Part shown: piece after piece, positions 24,594-36,482 of the stretch | Layout of the letters: each line of letters begins with the position of its first letter | Position numbering within the stretch: the stretch's first letter is position 1 | Source: Ptychodera flava | Lineage: Eukaryota > Hemichordata > Enteropneusta > Ptychoderidae | Assembly: GCF_041260155.1 (NCBI RefSeq) | Contig: NC_091946.1 | Location: 21,717,853-21,781,852 of the forward strand | Direction: 5' to 3' | Length of the DNA: 64,000 nucleotides | The notes under the pieces: model-generated | Seen by the model: the letters and a program-made list of their open reading frames with translations, nothing else | Database searches by the model: none | What the model was told of the DNA's origin: nothing | Program-made: the position numbers and the translations under genes

Positions 24594-25123
24594 AAAATTG
24601 ATACAAATTATAAAATTTTAACTTTTACTGAGGTACAAGTGATGTTTTAGAGCGTTACGAATTCTGTTCGCTCAGTTATTTGAACATACCAACGCCTACA
24701 CTTAGCTGCGAGCATTTCCGGTTACAGTGAAAATATGTTTAACACGATTGGAACTAATTTGGGATATTCGAATTTTCATATTTTTCAAATTTCTCAAGTG
24801 TTAGGTGCAATATAGCTGAATGTTGCAATATCGCATATTAAAAAGTGTGTAATATCAAATGAAACGCAGATGAGATAACATTTGTAGATTTTAAAGACAT
24901 AACTTCACCATCCAATTATCCCAAATTAGCTCCAATCGTGTTATTTCTATTTTAATAAGGGTTCATATCAATACTATCAGTACTACCTAAACAATAGGAG
25001 AATGGCAATAGAGGCATAGAATGTATGATAAAAAGGAGTTATTACACAAAGTTTGGTTGGTATCGCCCCGGGGGTATCACATCGTATTCTCGTGATATGT
25101 CAGCATTTTAACTCGTTGCTGCC

Positions 25124-25273
25124 TAGCCCTTGGTTCCGGAGGTGCGGAGTTTGAGGCCGCGTTTGTGTACTGTGACGCTTCTATGGCCTCTCACATGTGA
25201 GAGGCCATAGAAGCGTCACAGTACACAAACGCGACCTCGAACTCTGCGCCTGCAGCTCTGGAACCCAGGGCTA
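25124..25273. mobile_element. Palindromic foldback MITE, copy in unit 4
   Basis: Same 150-bp inverted repeat as in units 2 and 3. Confidence 0.8.
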
Positions 25274-25309
25274 CTTGATGCCATACGAACGCTTGAAAAC
25301 GATATCGAC

Positions 25310-25880
25310 TTTATCGACCAAATTTCTCGTAAAAATGCCTAAATATTAAGCCAGATCTTGTTTAGGAACATATCTACCAAATAGCTAAGCTATCAGAAGA
25401 GTACTTTTTAGAAACTATTTTTCTGATCAAAAACAACAAAAGTTGCCCCAAAATACGAAATTGCATATTTCATCATAATGCAAAGTAAAACATTAAGATA
25501 ATCTCTAGGAATCCGTATATCAAATATCAAAGGTATCAGACAAGCGGGTTTTTGAGGGAAAAAGTGACCAACACATATCCAAAATGTCAAAGCTGTCTGC
25601 CTAGCAGTTTTAAACCAAAAAAACTTTTAACAATTGTTTTACCAATAATGACAAAAACTGCCTTCAAAATACAAATTTGCATATGTCCTCACAATTTGAA
25701 GAATCTGAACAAGGTCATTGCTAGGAACCTGTATACCTAATATTTAAGCTGTCAGACCAGCCGTTAAGAAGAAGAAGATTTTTGACAAAAAATAGCAAAA
25801 TTAGCTAAAAAATATATAAACTTGCATATTTCATCACAATTTGAACAAATATGATTAAGATCGTCCCCTGGGGGCCTTTA
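25310..25880. repeat. Diverged tandem core repeats (unit 4/5 junction)
   Basis: Equivalent to 14440-14960. One copy keeps TTCATCACAATTTGAAC followed by GATCGTCCCCTGG. Confidence 0.5.
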
Positions 25881-26362
25881 AATGATTAGGACTGGTCGTT
25901 TTGTAGAAGCTTTGAATGTAAAAAGTTGATGGCCTCCGAACGACGGAAAACGACACACATCCACTGATTAAATAAGATCCGCATCGCTGACAAAGGAGCT
26001 AAAAAGCTCTTTCTATCGCTTTGGCCTTTTAATATTATTCATTTTTATCGCACTCTTAGCTTATTGATTGTATCCTGCTTTGTATCCTGACACATTTTTG
26101 CCAAATGCAAATGCACTAAACGATATTGCATGCTGTGTGTTAGAATGTTCACCGACGGTGGAAACATGATACTGATGTCTCTCTTTTTTGCTATAACTCG
26201 CAAAAGTGGTTTATTCTGGTAATTTATTTAATCGCTTTTGTCATTGATGGTAAATTACGATAGTAATTCATTGAACCCGTCAACCATCACACCATTCTAT
26301 AAAGCTTTATAAATATTACCATTGAGACAGAAAGAACCTTATCTGAGTTCCAATGGATTCCC

Positions 26363-26674
26363 TTGATTGAAGAGATGGACGGAATGGTGTCCATGAATTA
26401 TACTCAAAATCTCTTGAATATTTTTGGCAAAGGTATGGCGCATTCCATTCAAACAGTCACAAGGCTTCTTCATCTTAAGGATGGGTTTTCTAGGCGTCGT
26501 ATTATGACTGATTTTGTTTGGTCAATTGGAAAATACAGTAGGTTTGAAAGACTTAAAATGTTCTCCCGGGATACCCATGGGAGTAATTCTTTACACTGTT
26601 TCCAGACATGGACAGGATCAATAACTATTGGGTATCAGTACAATGATACCAACGAAAACACTTTAAATAAGTGA
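26363..26674 (+). CDS. Hypothetical ORF, unit copy c (103 codons)
   Basis: Homologous to the frames at 15443 and 20896 but starts later (MIEEMDGMVSMNYTQ) and runs further at its end. It has diverged at several residues yet stays open. Function unknown. Confidence 0.25.
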   Translation: MIEEMDGMVSMNYTQNLLNIFGKGMAHSIQTVTRLLHLKDGFSRRRIMTDFVWSIGKYSRFERLKMFSRDTHGSNSLHCFQTWTGSITIGYQYNDTNENTLNK

Positions 26675-28468
26675 TGGAGGGATATAATTCAGATAGGAAG
26701 CATTTTACACTTGCGCTGATGATTCACGACAACAATAATTTATATTTAGAGCCAAAAATGAGTAATACTTTCTTCTGAACTCCACACGAGAATATTCACT
26801 TGAGTACAATAATACTGCTATCATACTAGGTGTCTAAAGGTTGTAGGAAACCATGCATTTCATACATACTTACAAAACGGAGTCTTTAAGCCGACAAATA
26901 AAAGTGGTTTTAATGGTGTCTTTATTTAGTAATATTGGGTCTTCGTGCCACTCTTCTCTACAAAAAAATGGTCATGACAGTATAATTACAGCATAAGCAA
27001 CTAACGAAAAACCGTTCAGATTTACATGTCAGTCAACATCTTTCTCAATCCTATAGAATGAATTACATTTGTAGGTAGTTATTTGAGAGCATTGTATGTA
27101 GTATTTAATGTTTGACTTTAAATCATGTAAATGAATAACCTTGTTACACTAACCACAACAACATTAAGACAAATCAGAAGGAAATCATATTCATCTTCAG
27201 TTTATCAGCTCTCATATAATAAACAAAATCTCTAGTTTCGATTTATTTCATGTTTTCGTTCATATTTTCGATCCGTTCAAAATGGATAGAGCAAGACATC
27301 TTGCAAAATTTAGTGTATGTGCGGCAATATTCTTTTCGCTCGTGAGAAATTTGAAATTGTCTGCACCATGACAGCAAAATACGAGAGCAAAAATTTCGCC
27401 GCATCATTTATCATGAACATAAAATTCCATTAAACGATCAACATCAAAACCGATGTAAGAAGCACTTTACGTGACTAATGAATGTCATGATGATGAAAAC
27501 CAGGCTAGATTATTTTCATTCTGCCCTTATTTCGCTTCACTGAATGAAATAGGTAAAGTTTTGATGATAGAGAAGTAATAATATGGTTGTAGCTCTGATC
27601 ATGGCTGTGTTTGATCTTTAATCCTTTCACAATCATAGTTTGACGCCACATCATTCCTACTAGTTGTTATTAAGAACCTATTTACAGAAAATTGGGGGGA
27701 TGCGATATGAACAGCTAATAGAGGGAAAACAGTCTTAGAAACGGGATATCTTCCTATAAAAAAATGATACAACAGAGATCAAAAAGTGAGATGAAAAAGA
27801 ATGTGTTCCTTTGGATAATCATCCAATCGAAATAAAGTGTAAGGTTCCTCGAAACATAAATGTTGTTAATTCACAGAATGGGAAAGAGTTGATAAGCAGT
27901 ACAGAAACAAACTGACAGAGGGACTAAGCTGGAGAATTTGTCTTAAATAGAATATCGTCACTACGTTACACTTGTAGCCGCAAATTTTATTGTTGACCAA
28001 AAGGTACGAACGATAGCGGGTTACATATGTGTCATACAAGATGAATCCGAGAAAATGTTTAATAACTGTGCTCCTTTACAACTCTGTCAATGCAAGTCTG
28101 CTATTAATTTTGGAACACGAAATTATTCGAATATTACAATAGTCTATACAAAACGAACTATAACAATACACGAATTTCGATCTATAACTTAGTATCGTTC
28201 TATCCATATCATCCTATCCCAATTAGGTTTGGTTTGCTGGGAAACTTTGTGAAGTATTCTCTTCGGTGCTTTACAAACATTTTGAGCAAAGTGACTTATT
28301 ATTACACTATTATGAATACATCTGGAAAATAATTGCAACACAAATATCGAGTATTTGGCTCGGACTGGGTACAGTTTCGTTCATTTTAGCGCTCTTCATG
28401 TTCCGATGCTCGTTGCCAACCTCTCGAACATATGACCTTTGCAGTCCGCAGTCAAAAAGTTTGTTCAT

Positions 28469-29530
28469 TTACACGTTAGCACTATTGTTCGTACCGGGCA
28501 AAGTATCATTATCGCCGTTGTTTCCAGGAATTCTCAAATCTATCGCCTGCGTTGGTACCACTTGGTTCTTTGACCACAAGTATGAGCAGAGTATTAGTCT
28601 GCCCGTTAGTAGTTCTTTGTACGCCTCTTTGAAATGCCTGTTATTAGCTCCGTAAAGCAAGGGGTTTATGGCTCCTCCTATGTGTATCAAGGGATACGCT
28701 AGGACGGCACTCTCCGGTAACTGCCTCCGCTCGCTTACACTTGAAACGAGGAGAATAATGGCATACGGCAGATAGAAGAGAAGTATCAGTGCAAAAACGG
28801 CAAATATCGTGAATAGCATGCGCAGCTCTTGTGGAGATGGACCTGAACTTAAATTTGAGCTTTGAGGCTGTGTGGCGGCATGGGCCCGCACACGACGTCT
28901 GCTGTGCATCACATAAGCTATGATCAGAGTGTACGACAGAAGGACAAGACATGAAGGCGTAAATGCAAGGAACATAACTATGAACGGGGTCCCACTCATT
29001 CGACAGCGCAATATAGATGGGTCATAAAAAGACAGCGAAGTGTCTTGGTACACCGTGTAGAACGACACTATAGGTGTGCCCCAAGCAAAGGCTATAGCAA
29101 GACTCACAGTGATTCCGCTGGTCAGTCGCTGATATCTCGTGTTAAAGACAATGAACACGTAGCGATTGATGGAAATGAAAGCAGTCAGCCAGAGCGAGGT
29201 GGACATCATGAAAGGATGAAGTAAATTGTGAATGAGGCAGTACATTGATCCAAAGTGCCATTGCCGACGGTAGAAGGTATAGCTCATCGGTAGACAGAGG
29301 GACAGTGCTGCTATGATATCTGTAATGCTGAGATTTACCAAAAACACGTTCATCCACGTTCTCAGTTTCTTCTTAAAAATGACTATCAGGATGAACAGGG
29401 TGTTACCGATTAGGGCTCCTACCGCAAACAGGAGTTCCACAGTACCGCAGAGTTGTGTTACCCAATAACCCGGCACATCATCAGTAGACCAAGTGTAGTG
29501 TTGGTTGCGTGTAGCATTCGTGTCGTTCAT
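28469..29530 (-). CDS. Rhodopsin-class GPCR, copy 5 (intact)
   Basis: This intronless gene encodes 353 residues with the same start (MNDTNATRNQ) and stop as copy 3. All class A landmarks are present: GNTL (helix 1), SITD (helix 2), C97, NRY (helix 3), FYLP (helix 6), INPLLY (helix 7). The third loop is basic at its start (HSRRRVRAHA) and serine-rich. The C-tail has RLILCSYLW with a possible palmitoylation cysteine. It differs from copy 3 at scattered positions, e.g. SERRQLPES in the loop before helix 7. The upstream ATG found in copies 2-4 is mutated here (CGTGGC in place of CGTGAC), which supports the downstream start. Confidence 0.93.
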   Translation of the reverse strand: MNDTNATRNQHYTWSTDDVPGYWVTQLCGTVELLFAVGALIGNTLFILIVIFKKKLRTWMNVFLVNLSITDIIAALSLCLPMSYTFYRRQWHFGSMYCLIHNLLHPFMMSTSLWLTAFISINRYVFIVFNTRYQRLTSGITVSLAIAFAWGTPIVSFYTVYQDTSLSFYDPSILRCRMSGTPFIVMFLAFTPSCLVLLSYTLIIAYVMHSRRRVRAHAATQPQSSNLSSGPSPQELRMLFTIFAVFALILLFYLPYAIILLVSSVSERRQLPESAVLAYPLIHIGGAINPLLYGANNRHFKEAYKELLTGRLILCSYLWSKNQVVPTQAIDLRIPGNNGDNDTLPGTNNSANV

Positions 29531-29647
29531 TGCGTCTGCGGTCTTAGAGTCAGTGAGCCAGGTGCATCCAACCCTGTAGTTGTTAGTTTGAGCGATTCAC
29601 TTGTCCCTTTGGAAAGCTTCGATATGAAACCCCAAATAACTAAGACA

Positions 29648-29657
29648 TATTTATATA
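29648..29657 (-). promoter_or_regulatory. TATA box of GPCR copy 5
   Basis: TATATAAATA on the minus strand, 118 bases upstream of the ATG. The box is conserved although the upstream ATG next to it is not. Confidence 0.5.
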
Positions 29658-29779
29658 GGAAACGTGGCAACTTCTTCGGTCAATAATCAGGCACAACTGA
29701 AAATGGAAAGGTTATTGAACTGCCTAAACACAAGCACCTGATTTAGCATTTGAAGTCATTTCGCTTCTACTGTCGTGCA

Positions 29780-31443
29780 AGGCTACGTTCACAAAAATGT
29801 TGGGAGGGGGAGCTGGCGGAATCGGAATTCAAATCCTATTTTTTTCAGATCCCCCTTAAATACCCTAAAAATGTTCAGGTCCCCTCGTCTTTATGATCAA
29901 AATTTCTCAAGTCCCCTCCCCAAAATTATAATATAGCCGTATTTTTATTAGAAATTTAGCAATGTATGCAGAGTAAAAATGTATTGCGTAGTTCTGCTCG
30001 CAAATGTTCGACACTACCTCTTATCAGCTTGTTGTAGAGCCATAAGGCAGTTTATTAAAATGATTCATTTTAAATGCATCAGTGGACTTTTTTGATTTAT
30101 CAGTCTAGGCCGACTTGAGTTTATTTAACTCTGTCCAGGGTAACAGCACCAGTTGAAGAGCACAAAAAATGACAATCATGAAAGAGTATGCAAATTGTGA
30201 ATTCCTGGCTACATTTGCAAAAATGCGAAAAACCGGACACAGTGACATACCGAAAACATATTGTTCCAAAAGTACTTGATATATAGGACTTAGATGCTAC
30301 GTATGTTCTACAAAATTGGCAATACTGGAAGGTTAGAATATTCCATCAAATAAACGTTTGAATCTCAGAAATTTTGGGTGTAATAATGGCAATTTTTTAA
30401 AAAAATGAATGGTTTCATTTAGTCACACATTTTTCTATTTAAATTCGAGTATTTATTTTTCAAAGTTTCACTTTTGCATTATTGTGCTATGAGATGTGTA
30501 AATTTCTTGGACTGCATGAACTTGAAATGAATGGGTTTATATATTTATTTAAAGTGATTTTCGAGAAAAACAATGACTTTTCATCGTACTTTTGTAGAAA
30601 ATCAAGCATGGTGACCCCATCTAGTTTCTCTAATATTTGATTATTCCCATATGCCAGAATTCGAAAATGTATGGTAACTGTTAAGTCTCGTAGTCTTTCA
30701 TGTGTTGCTCTCTGGCCTGATTAAATTTGTGCACACGTATGTTTTACTGTCAATTGAACGTCCTGTGACCCAAACTCTTCTTTAACTACATCAGAGTCAG
30801 CGCTACGTGTGGCACTGTCACTGCCAGTATGCAGTGGTAGTTACACTTCCCGTACGCAGTAGCGCTGTGAACTTTGTATTTTGACAATATTTTTGTACAC
30901 TTTATACAACTGTGTTCTTGTTCTTCTCCTTACAGCATGTTGAACTGTCCAGTATTCAGCTAACCAACACAACCTGTGTATGTTTACCGTGCATTTGTAT
31001 CATTGATAAGATTTCAGTCTGGAATCTAATTCCATTATCACCACTATTTAGATATATAGGCCTTGTTGACAAACTGATGTATTTCAGCACGCTATTGAGA
31101 GACACCAATAAACTGTATTTGATACATTGCATAGAAATATTTAAAAAAAAACTATCAACAGTTGCAGCTCTGCCTCGTTACAAGGCCAACTTGTCGTTTT
31201 TATGAAGTTCATATATATATTTTTTTAGATTTATTCGAGAGTAACGTCTTAAAGTGCGACAAAATGGTTCTAGATTTTGTTTAATTATTACCAACATTGG
31301 AACCATTTGATGACATCAAAATGTTTGGGACTAAAAATGTTTTCAGGTTTCCCCCCTGTAGGCAAAGCAAAACTCTCAAGTCCCCCCTCGAATACCCCAA
31401 GAATTCCTCCAGCCCCTCTCACCGTTTTTGTGAACGCAGCCCT
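29780..31443. mobile_element. TIR DNA element of the type A flank, copy in unit 5
   Basis: This 1.66 kb element matches 2529-4174. Ends are AGGCTACGTTCACAAAAA and, from the right, AGGCTGCGTTCACAAAAA with one extra G, each followed by a G-rich block. No transposase frame is seen. Confidence 0.55.
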
Positions 31444-31893
31444 AGCTCCAATGAAATCAACACATTGTTAAAAATCAAAATCATTGGTGAAAGAGCTAAA
31501 AAGAAATCAGGGGGCACGTTTCCTTGTAACTCTGGAATATTATAAAGTTTCAATGCCAAAGATGACGATTCTTGTCACAAGATTACTTTGTAGATTGATA
31601 TGCGTGCATTAACTTCAACAGCATGGTATTCTTCCTTCTCTCTGTATAAAGTTTAACGGTCACCCAGCCATTATGAGATGGAGGCTTTCAAGCAAAGTCA
31701 TTTCTATTTTCTACAGTCAGGCCTTGAGTGACTGCCGTCGGACATAGAGGCTATCATTCACATGTTCAGAGTAAATGCAAAATGAATTTAGACTACTCAA
31801 AACGAGATGACAATGAAACATGAACATCGTTAGGGGTGTACCATTTGATATCATAGGGGTGGTCTGGAAGATTGATGAGGGAGTATTCTTTTT

Positions 31894-32750
31894 AACCTGA
31901 TCCATTGTATATAATTTTGTTCCACGCTCTGATTTCTGGCAACTATTTTTTGCACTCCTTATTTTAGTAGACTTTTTCCCAACAACAAATGACGAGAGTC
32001 CGTTACCGCGTGTGGATTAAAATGTCGTACATTAGATAATCATAATAAATTGGGGCATAATATTTAGACATCATAATGATACTTGTTTAGTTATTAAAGT
32101 TCATTCTGTCGGTAAAACCCGTCTGCCTATCTCTGTCGGCACAAGGTTCGATGGATATTCATGAAACACGAAAACGTGTCGAAAAATGTCCTCTATTAGT
32201 GCTTTGCAGGGATTTTTGTAGAGCTGTCTTGATATCCTTTTTGTCTGTGATGCTGTTAAACTTTTCTATTCAAACGAGATAGACATCATGTTTATCCTGG
32301 ATGTGTTCCATTTATACCTGTGGTCCGGGTTTAAGTTATTAGGCTTAAGTTGATTCAGTTCAAATTAAATATTTGTCATTATCCGTTAATTTAAACTATA
32401 CCTTTGAGCAAGCATATGACCGTCACGGATAATCACTGTTTCTTTGTCAGGTGTTCGCTAAGTATTCCCTATTTTACGTACCAATGCAAGCTGCCTAAAT
32501 GAGAGAATTCTTATTATTCACATTTAACTTTGCGATGTCAGACATCAGCGAGAAGAAACAAGCTAAAAAACTGAACAAAAAGTTGTAAAAGCAAAAAGTT
32601 ACTACATTTACTGGCCACGATTATACCCTTTGGATCCAGCTATGAGAAAGATACATTGTACTCTAAACATAATCCCCTTACCAATTTCGCCAACGAACCA
32701 TAGCATATATGACGCAGCTCAAAATTTGCGCCCGAAGGGCGCCCTGAAAA
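31894..32750. other. No gene or repeat recognised
   Basis: AT-rich sequence beyond the right edge of the array. Nothing convincing was seen on either strand. Confidence 0.4.
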
Positions 32751-32762
32751 TAAGAAATGTGT

Positions 32763-33215
32763 TCAAGAAGTAACTTTTGATGGATTTTGATTTTCTTTTA
32801 TCTAAGTGCGTCATCTTTTTTTTGCCAAGCCTTCTCTTGCAGATGATTTTTCATCGACATTTACTGTGAAGCTTTTTCTTCCGAAAATTTTCCAGACCCC
32901 GAAGGATATCAATTTGTCCATCCCTTGGTTCTATTTCATAAGGATCAACGTCATTCGTTTACGTAACTGAAGTAAACTGTGCCTCAGAAGAAACTTCAGA
33001 AGTAACTTTCGATGGATCTTGATTTTCTTTCACCTACGTGCGTCATCTTTTTGTGAGGCCTTCTCTTTCAGATGTGTTTTCATTTACATTTACTCGGAAT
33101 AACTTTTTTAAATCTTCCAGACCCCCCAAGGATATTAAATTGTCCACCCTTTTGTTCCATTTTATAAAGATCAACGTCATGCGTTTACGTAACTGAAGAA
33201 AACTATGCGCTAAGA
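32763..33215. repeat. Two tandem copies of a ~240-bp repeat
   Basis: Copies 32763-32990 and 33001-33215 share AGTAACTTTYGATGGATYTTG, TGCGTCATCTTTTT, CCAGACCCC and CGTTTACGTAACTGAAG at matching spacing. The second copy abuts the 3' end of the exon-like frame at 33210. Confidence 0.75.
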
Positions 33216-33523
33216 GGCCCTGGTGAAGATTTTTTTCTGTGGATTCTGAATTTTGACTCTGACGGGTGATGCAGGAGCCAAACTTTTGAGATACTTGGTA
33301 TAACATTTGCACTTTGACGATGCATTGTACATTTTGATCGTGACGAAAACCGACATAATGGTTTTGAGCACGGAATCATCGCTGAACATATCACCTATTG
33401 CTCCTAATACTTCAATGATGACCATTTCCGAAATCAGTGGCAAAATCGATGGAAGTCGACCGTGCTTGCGCTCGACGAATTTGTAGAAGGTTGCTTGGCA
33501 ATAAGTGATGGTAATAACTATCC
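33210..33523 (-). CDS. Hypothetical terminal exon
   Basis: After a possible acceptor (ATATCAATCAG) the minus strand is open for 104 codons to a TAG at 33210. It includes YCQATFYKFVERKHGRLP, MVIIEVLGAIGDMF and KTIMSVFVTIKMYNASSK. Composition is protein-like, with two hydrophobic helices possible. No family is recognised and no upstream exon was found. It could equally be a captured exon or a transposon gene piece. Confidence 0.3.
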
Positions 33524-33722
33524 CTGATTGATATTATTCCGCAGTTGGGTATTCAACTTCAGCTTGAACAATTTTAATATTGGATGTGAACACAGGTATT
33601 TACACTTTGAAGGACGTTTACGTATAGGTTCAGAAAGGGAGTAGCAGTAAAATATTGTCCGGAGGGTGTAAAATGGGTGTTCTTCATATAGTGAAAATAC
33701 CCTCAGCCCTTCATAAAAGTTA

Positions 33723-35404
33723 GGGACTGAACAGAAATGAAAGGGTGGGGAGGGCCGTTGTTTTGTCAAAATGACGCTGCGCTAAAAATAGTGACCCTTC
33801 AAAATCGTTTGCTCAAAAAATATTAACCTTCCCAAATTTCCATGCGCAAAAGGATAAAACAACCAAAAAAGTAACCCTTCTCGTGCATGACACATTCCAT
33901 GTCAATGTTTTAATTTTACTCTGATTTCTAATTTGACCTTTGAACATTCAAATAATACTTTTCAGCCTTTAAAATAATCACTTTTATGCAATTTTTTTCA
34001 AGTAATTCAATGAAAAAAGATCACATCTCACAATAAATAATTCTATCAACTACTTGCAGTACAATTGACTATTCAAATCAACAAGGACAATAGCTGTAAT
34101 TGTTACCTTTATTTATAGACTGGCTTGTAATTGTACGGAGAGCACTATTATTGTTTGTCAAAAAACTTATTACAGCCTATAAGTCACTACTGAAAAACAT
34201 TGACCTATAAAAGGACAGATATAGCAAGTTTTGTCGGAGAAAATGTTTTATAGTTTACCCCTAGACTACAATGAGAATTGTATTGATATTTTTAGCTTAA
34301 ATTCCGACATTTGTTTTCACATCTGCACTTTCAAACACCCTATCCTGATCTAGAACATTTGTATTAACTGCCAAACACTTATAAAGCAAAGATTTAGTTA
34401 TTTTATTATTGTAAAAGATTATCCATAACTTTCTCATTGGCTACAATGTATAATGAAATTTGTATCAGTGAGATTCGAATCTCAAATTTCTTGTACACAT
34501 ATGCACTTGTAACTACCCTTTTCTAATCAAGTACATTTATGTTAATTATCAAATGTCTATAAATGCACAGATTTAGCTAGTTCTATAAGCAAAAAACAGG
34601 ATGGTTGGACAGTCTCATATACATTACGTTTACTTTTTTGTACGTGGCACACAAGTTTTGTAGATAACAAAAGAACCGACTCATTTGAGTGTCGGGATAG
34701 AACACACGAGGGAATGGCTAAATTAGTTATAGAGTTGATCATAGTGACCGAAGTTAATTAGGACAGCACTCTGGCTAAACAATACGTACTGATGCCAATC
34801 TGTTTTTATAGACACACAACGATAAACATCGGAGTGGAGAGTTACATGATAAGCATTTCACTCAAATGAGTCGGTTCTTTTTATCTACAATGCTATCTAC
34901 AAACTTGTGTGGGACGTACAAAAAAGTAAACGTAATGTATATGAGCCTGTCCAACCATCCTGTTTTTCGCTGTATGAATAGTTGTATCATAGGCTCCCAT
35001 GTGTAGTGAATCAACACGTTTGATGAAATCCAAAAATCAAATTTCTTGTACACACATGCCCACTTCAAGCAATGTACATTTATACAAATTATCAAACATA
35101 TATAAATAGCTTATTATGAAGTGGGAAATTGTTAATAATTTGCCCAATAGATTCCAATGTATTATGGTTTGATCTTTTTGGGTGAAGCACTATATCGGGC
35201 ATATCTTGCCTTCTCATAGGTGCGATAGTTGTGCAAAGAAGATGACCCTCCCCTAAAGGCATGCGTGAAATTTCATGACCCTTCAAAAACGCTTTCGCAA
35301 AAAATGGCGACCCACTCCAAAAAAAAATAAACAACCACAAAAAAACACAAAAAAACACAAAAAAACCCACCGGCCCATCCCCTCCTTTAATTTCTGTCCA
35401 GTCC
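33723..35404. mobile_element. TIR DNA element, 1.68 kb, with internal foldback
   Basis: The ends read GGGACTGAACAGAAATGAAA on the left and, from the right, GGACTGGACAGAAATTAAAG, each followed by a G-rich block and a T-rich block. Inside are an inverted pair (34591-34691 and 34859-34977) and three diverged direct repeats with TTCTTGTACACA and ACATTTATACAAATTATCAAA (about 34300, 34480 and 35040). No transposase frame is seen. It is inserted just left of the diverged type B flank. Confidence 0.6.
34591..34977. repeat. Inverted repeat with ~100-bp arms
   Basis: The left arm (34591-34691) and right arm (34859-34977) are near-perfect inverse copies, each with AAAAAAGTAAACGTAATGTA or its complement. 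Loop is about 167 bases. Confidence 0.8.
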
Positions 35405-35409
35405 TCTAT

Positions 35410-35720
35410 TTGATCATACCAACGCGTACACCTACCTGTAAGCAGTTCTTGTTACAGTGAAAATGTTTTCTATACTGACATGTTGAACTAAGGGGAAATA
35501 TCAATACTATCTGAACAATAGGAGAATGGAAATGCAGGCATAGAATGTATGATAAAACGGCGTTATTGCACAAAGCTTGGTCGGTATCGCATCGTATTCT
35601 CGTGATGTGTCAGCATTTTGATCCATTGCTACGTTGCGAACGCTTGAATACGATATCGACTTTGATATCGACCACACTTCGTGTAAAACCCCCTAAATAT
35701 TAATTCCGACCTTGTTTATT
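35410..35720. repeat. Diverged relic of the type B flank outside the array
   Basis: The sequence follows 12525-12580, 13740-13860 and 14400-14470 of unit 2 in order (e.g. GGCATAGAATGTATGATAAA, GTATTCTCGTGAT), but lacks the retroelement, the TAA MITE and the palindromic MITE. It shows an older state of the locus. Confidence 0.7.
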
Positions 35721-36380
35721 TTGTTATTGCATATGAGATTTGAAGTTGAGATGGGTAGCAGATCCGTCGAGTCACTCCGATAATATCGCGATAGAATTCG
35801 GATTAGCAACCACCCCCCCCCCCTTCACTTTTAAGAACTCTGTCCATTAGTAATCACATTTATTGCAGAGATGTCACTTCTCCTCTTGTGCATTGAGGTG
35901 TTGTGATGTGTTGTCTGCTCCTGTTCGCTGCACATTACAAGAAGACACATTTGAAGAAATAGCGCAGTGGAAAATAGCCTTGACAGTTGGCTGCAGTAAG
36001 TGCTGAACAATGTGATAAAACTTGGGTATATTCAATATTATGAAACAGCATGTTGCTATAATTAGAACGCTTGAAACGTTTAAGTCAACAAATATACATT
36101 CAAATCTTGGATTGTTATTAAAATATGGAATTTTACCAATTTTAGCAACAACCATAATTTTAGGGCGCGTTGTTCGAGCGTAGTGTTCAGAAATATTGCC
36201 GCAAGTCATGTATTGAAGTGAAATAAACTTTCACAAATAAGTTTTATTGTATCTTAAAAGCGTTTCATTCACATTTAGTGGGAAGTGTTACTCTAACGCC
36301 GAGTGATGAAATTCATGGGATTGTATTCTGCCCAGATTTGTTATTTCCAGTTTCTATTGACACTCCCACATCTTAATACC

Positions 36381-36482
36381 AGTCTCGGTTACCCAGACTT
36401 ATCTGTACTTCCGCAGCGCTACAGGGAGTCTATCTCCCCTGTAGCGCAGCGGAAGTACAGAGAAGTCTGGGTAACCGAGACT
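36381..36482. mobile_element. Foldback MITE, 102 bp
   Basis: The inverted repeat starts AGTCTCGGTTACCCAGACTT and ends with its complement. ATCTTAA occurs just outside both ends (36369-36375 and 36483-36489) and may be a 7-8 bp target duplication. Confidence 0.7.

Larger units (their letters stand above)
21604..27047. repeat. Array unit 4 (5.44 kb)
   Basis: It is nearly identical to unit 3. Differences seen are a shorter (GACA)n tract, a longer G run near 24348-24360, and small indels in the receptor. It holds receptor copy 4. Confidence 0.93.
1..31893. repeat. Tandem array of five GPCR-bearing units
   Basis: Five head-to-tail units carry one minus-strand GPCR each. A landmark, CCTATAGAATGAATTAC, recurs near 5, 9430, 16163, 21605 and 27049, which sets the unit starts. 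The 3' flank of the receptor is common to all units. The 5' flank is type A in units 1 and 5 and type B in units 2, 3 and 4. Window position 1 lies inside unit 1, so the array may extend to the left. Confidence 0.95.
27048..31893. repeat. Array unit 5 (last unit, type A flank)
   Basis: The left part is like units 3 and 4. The right part (29690-31893) matches the type A flank of unit 1 and stops abruptly at about 31893, the right edge of the array. It holds the intact receptor copy 5. Confidence 0.88.
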
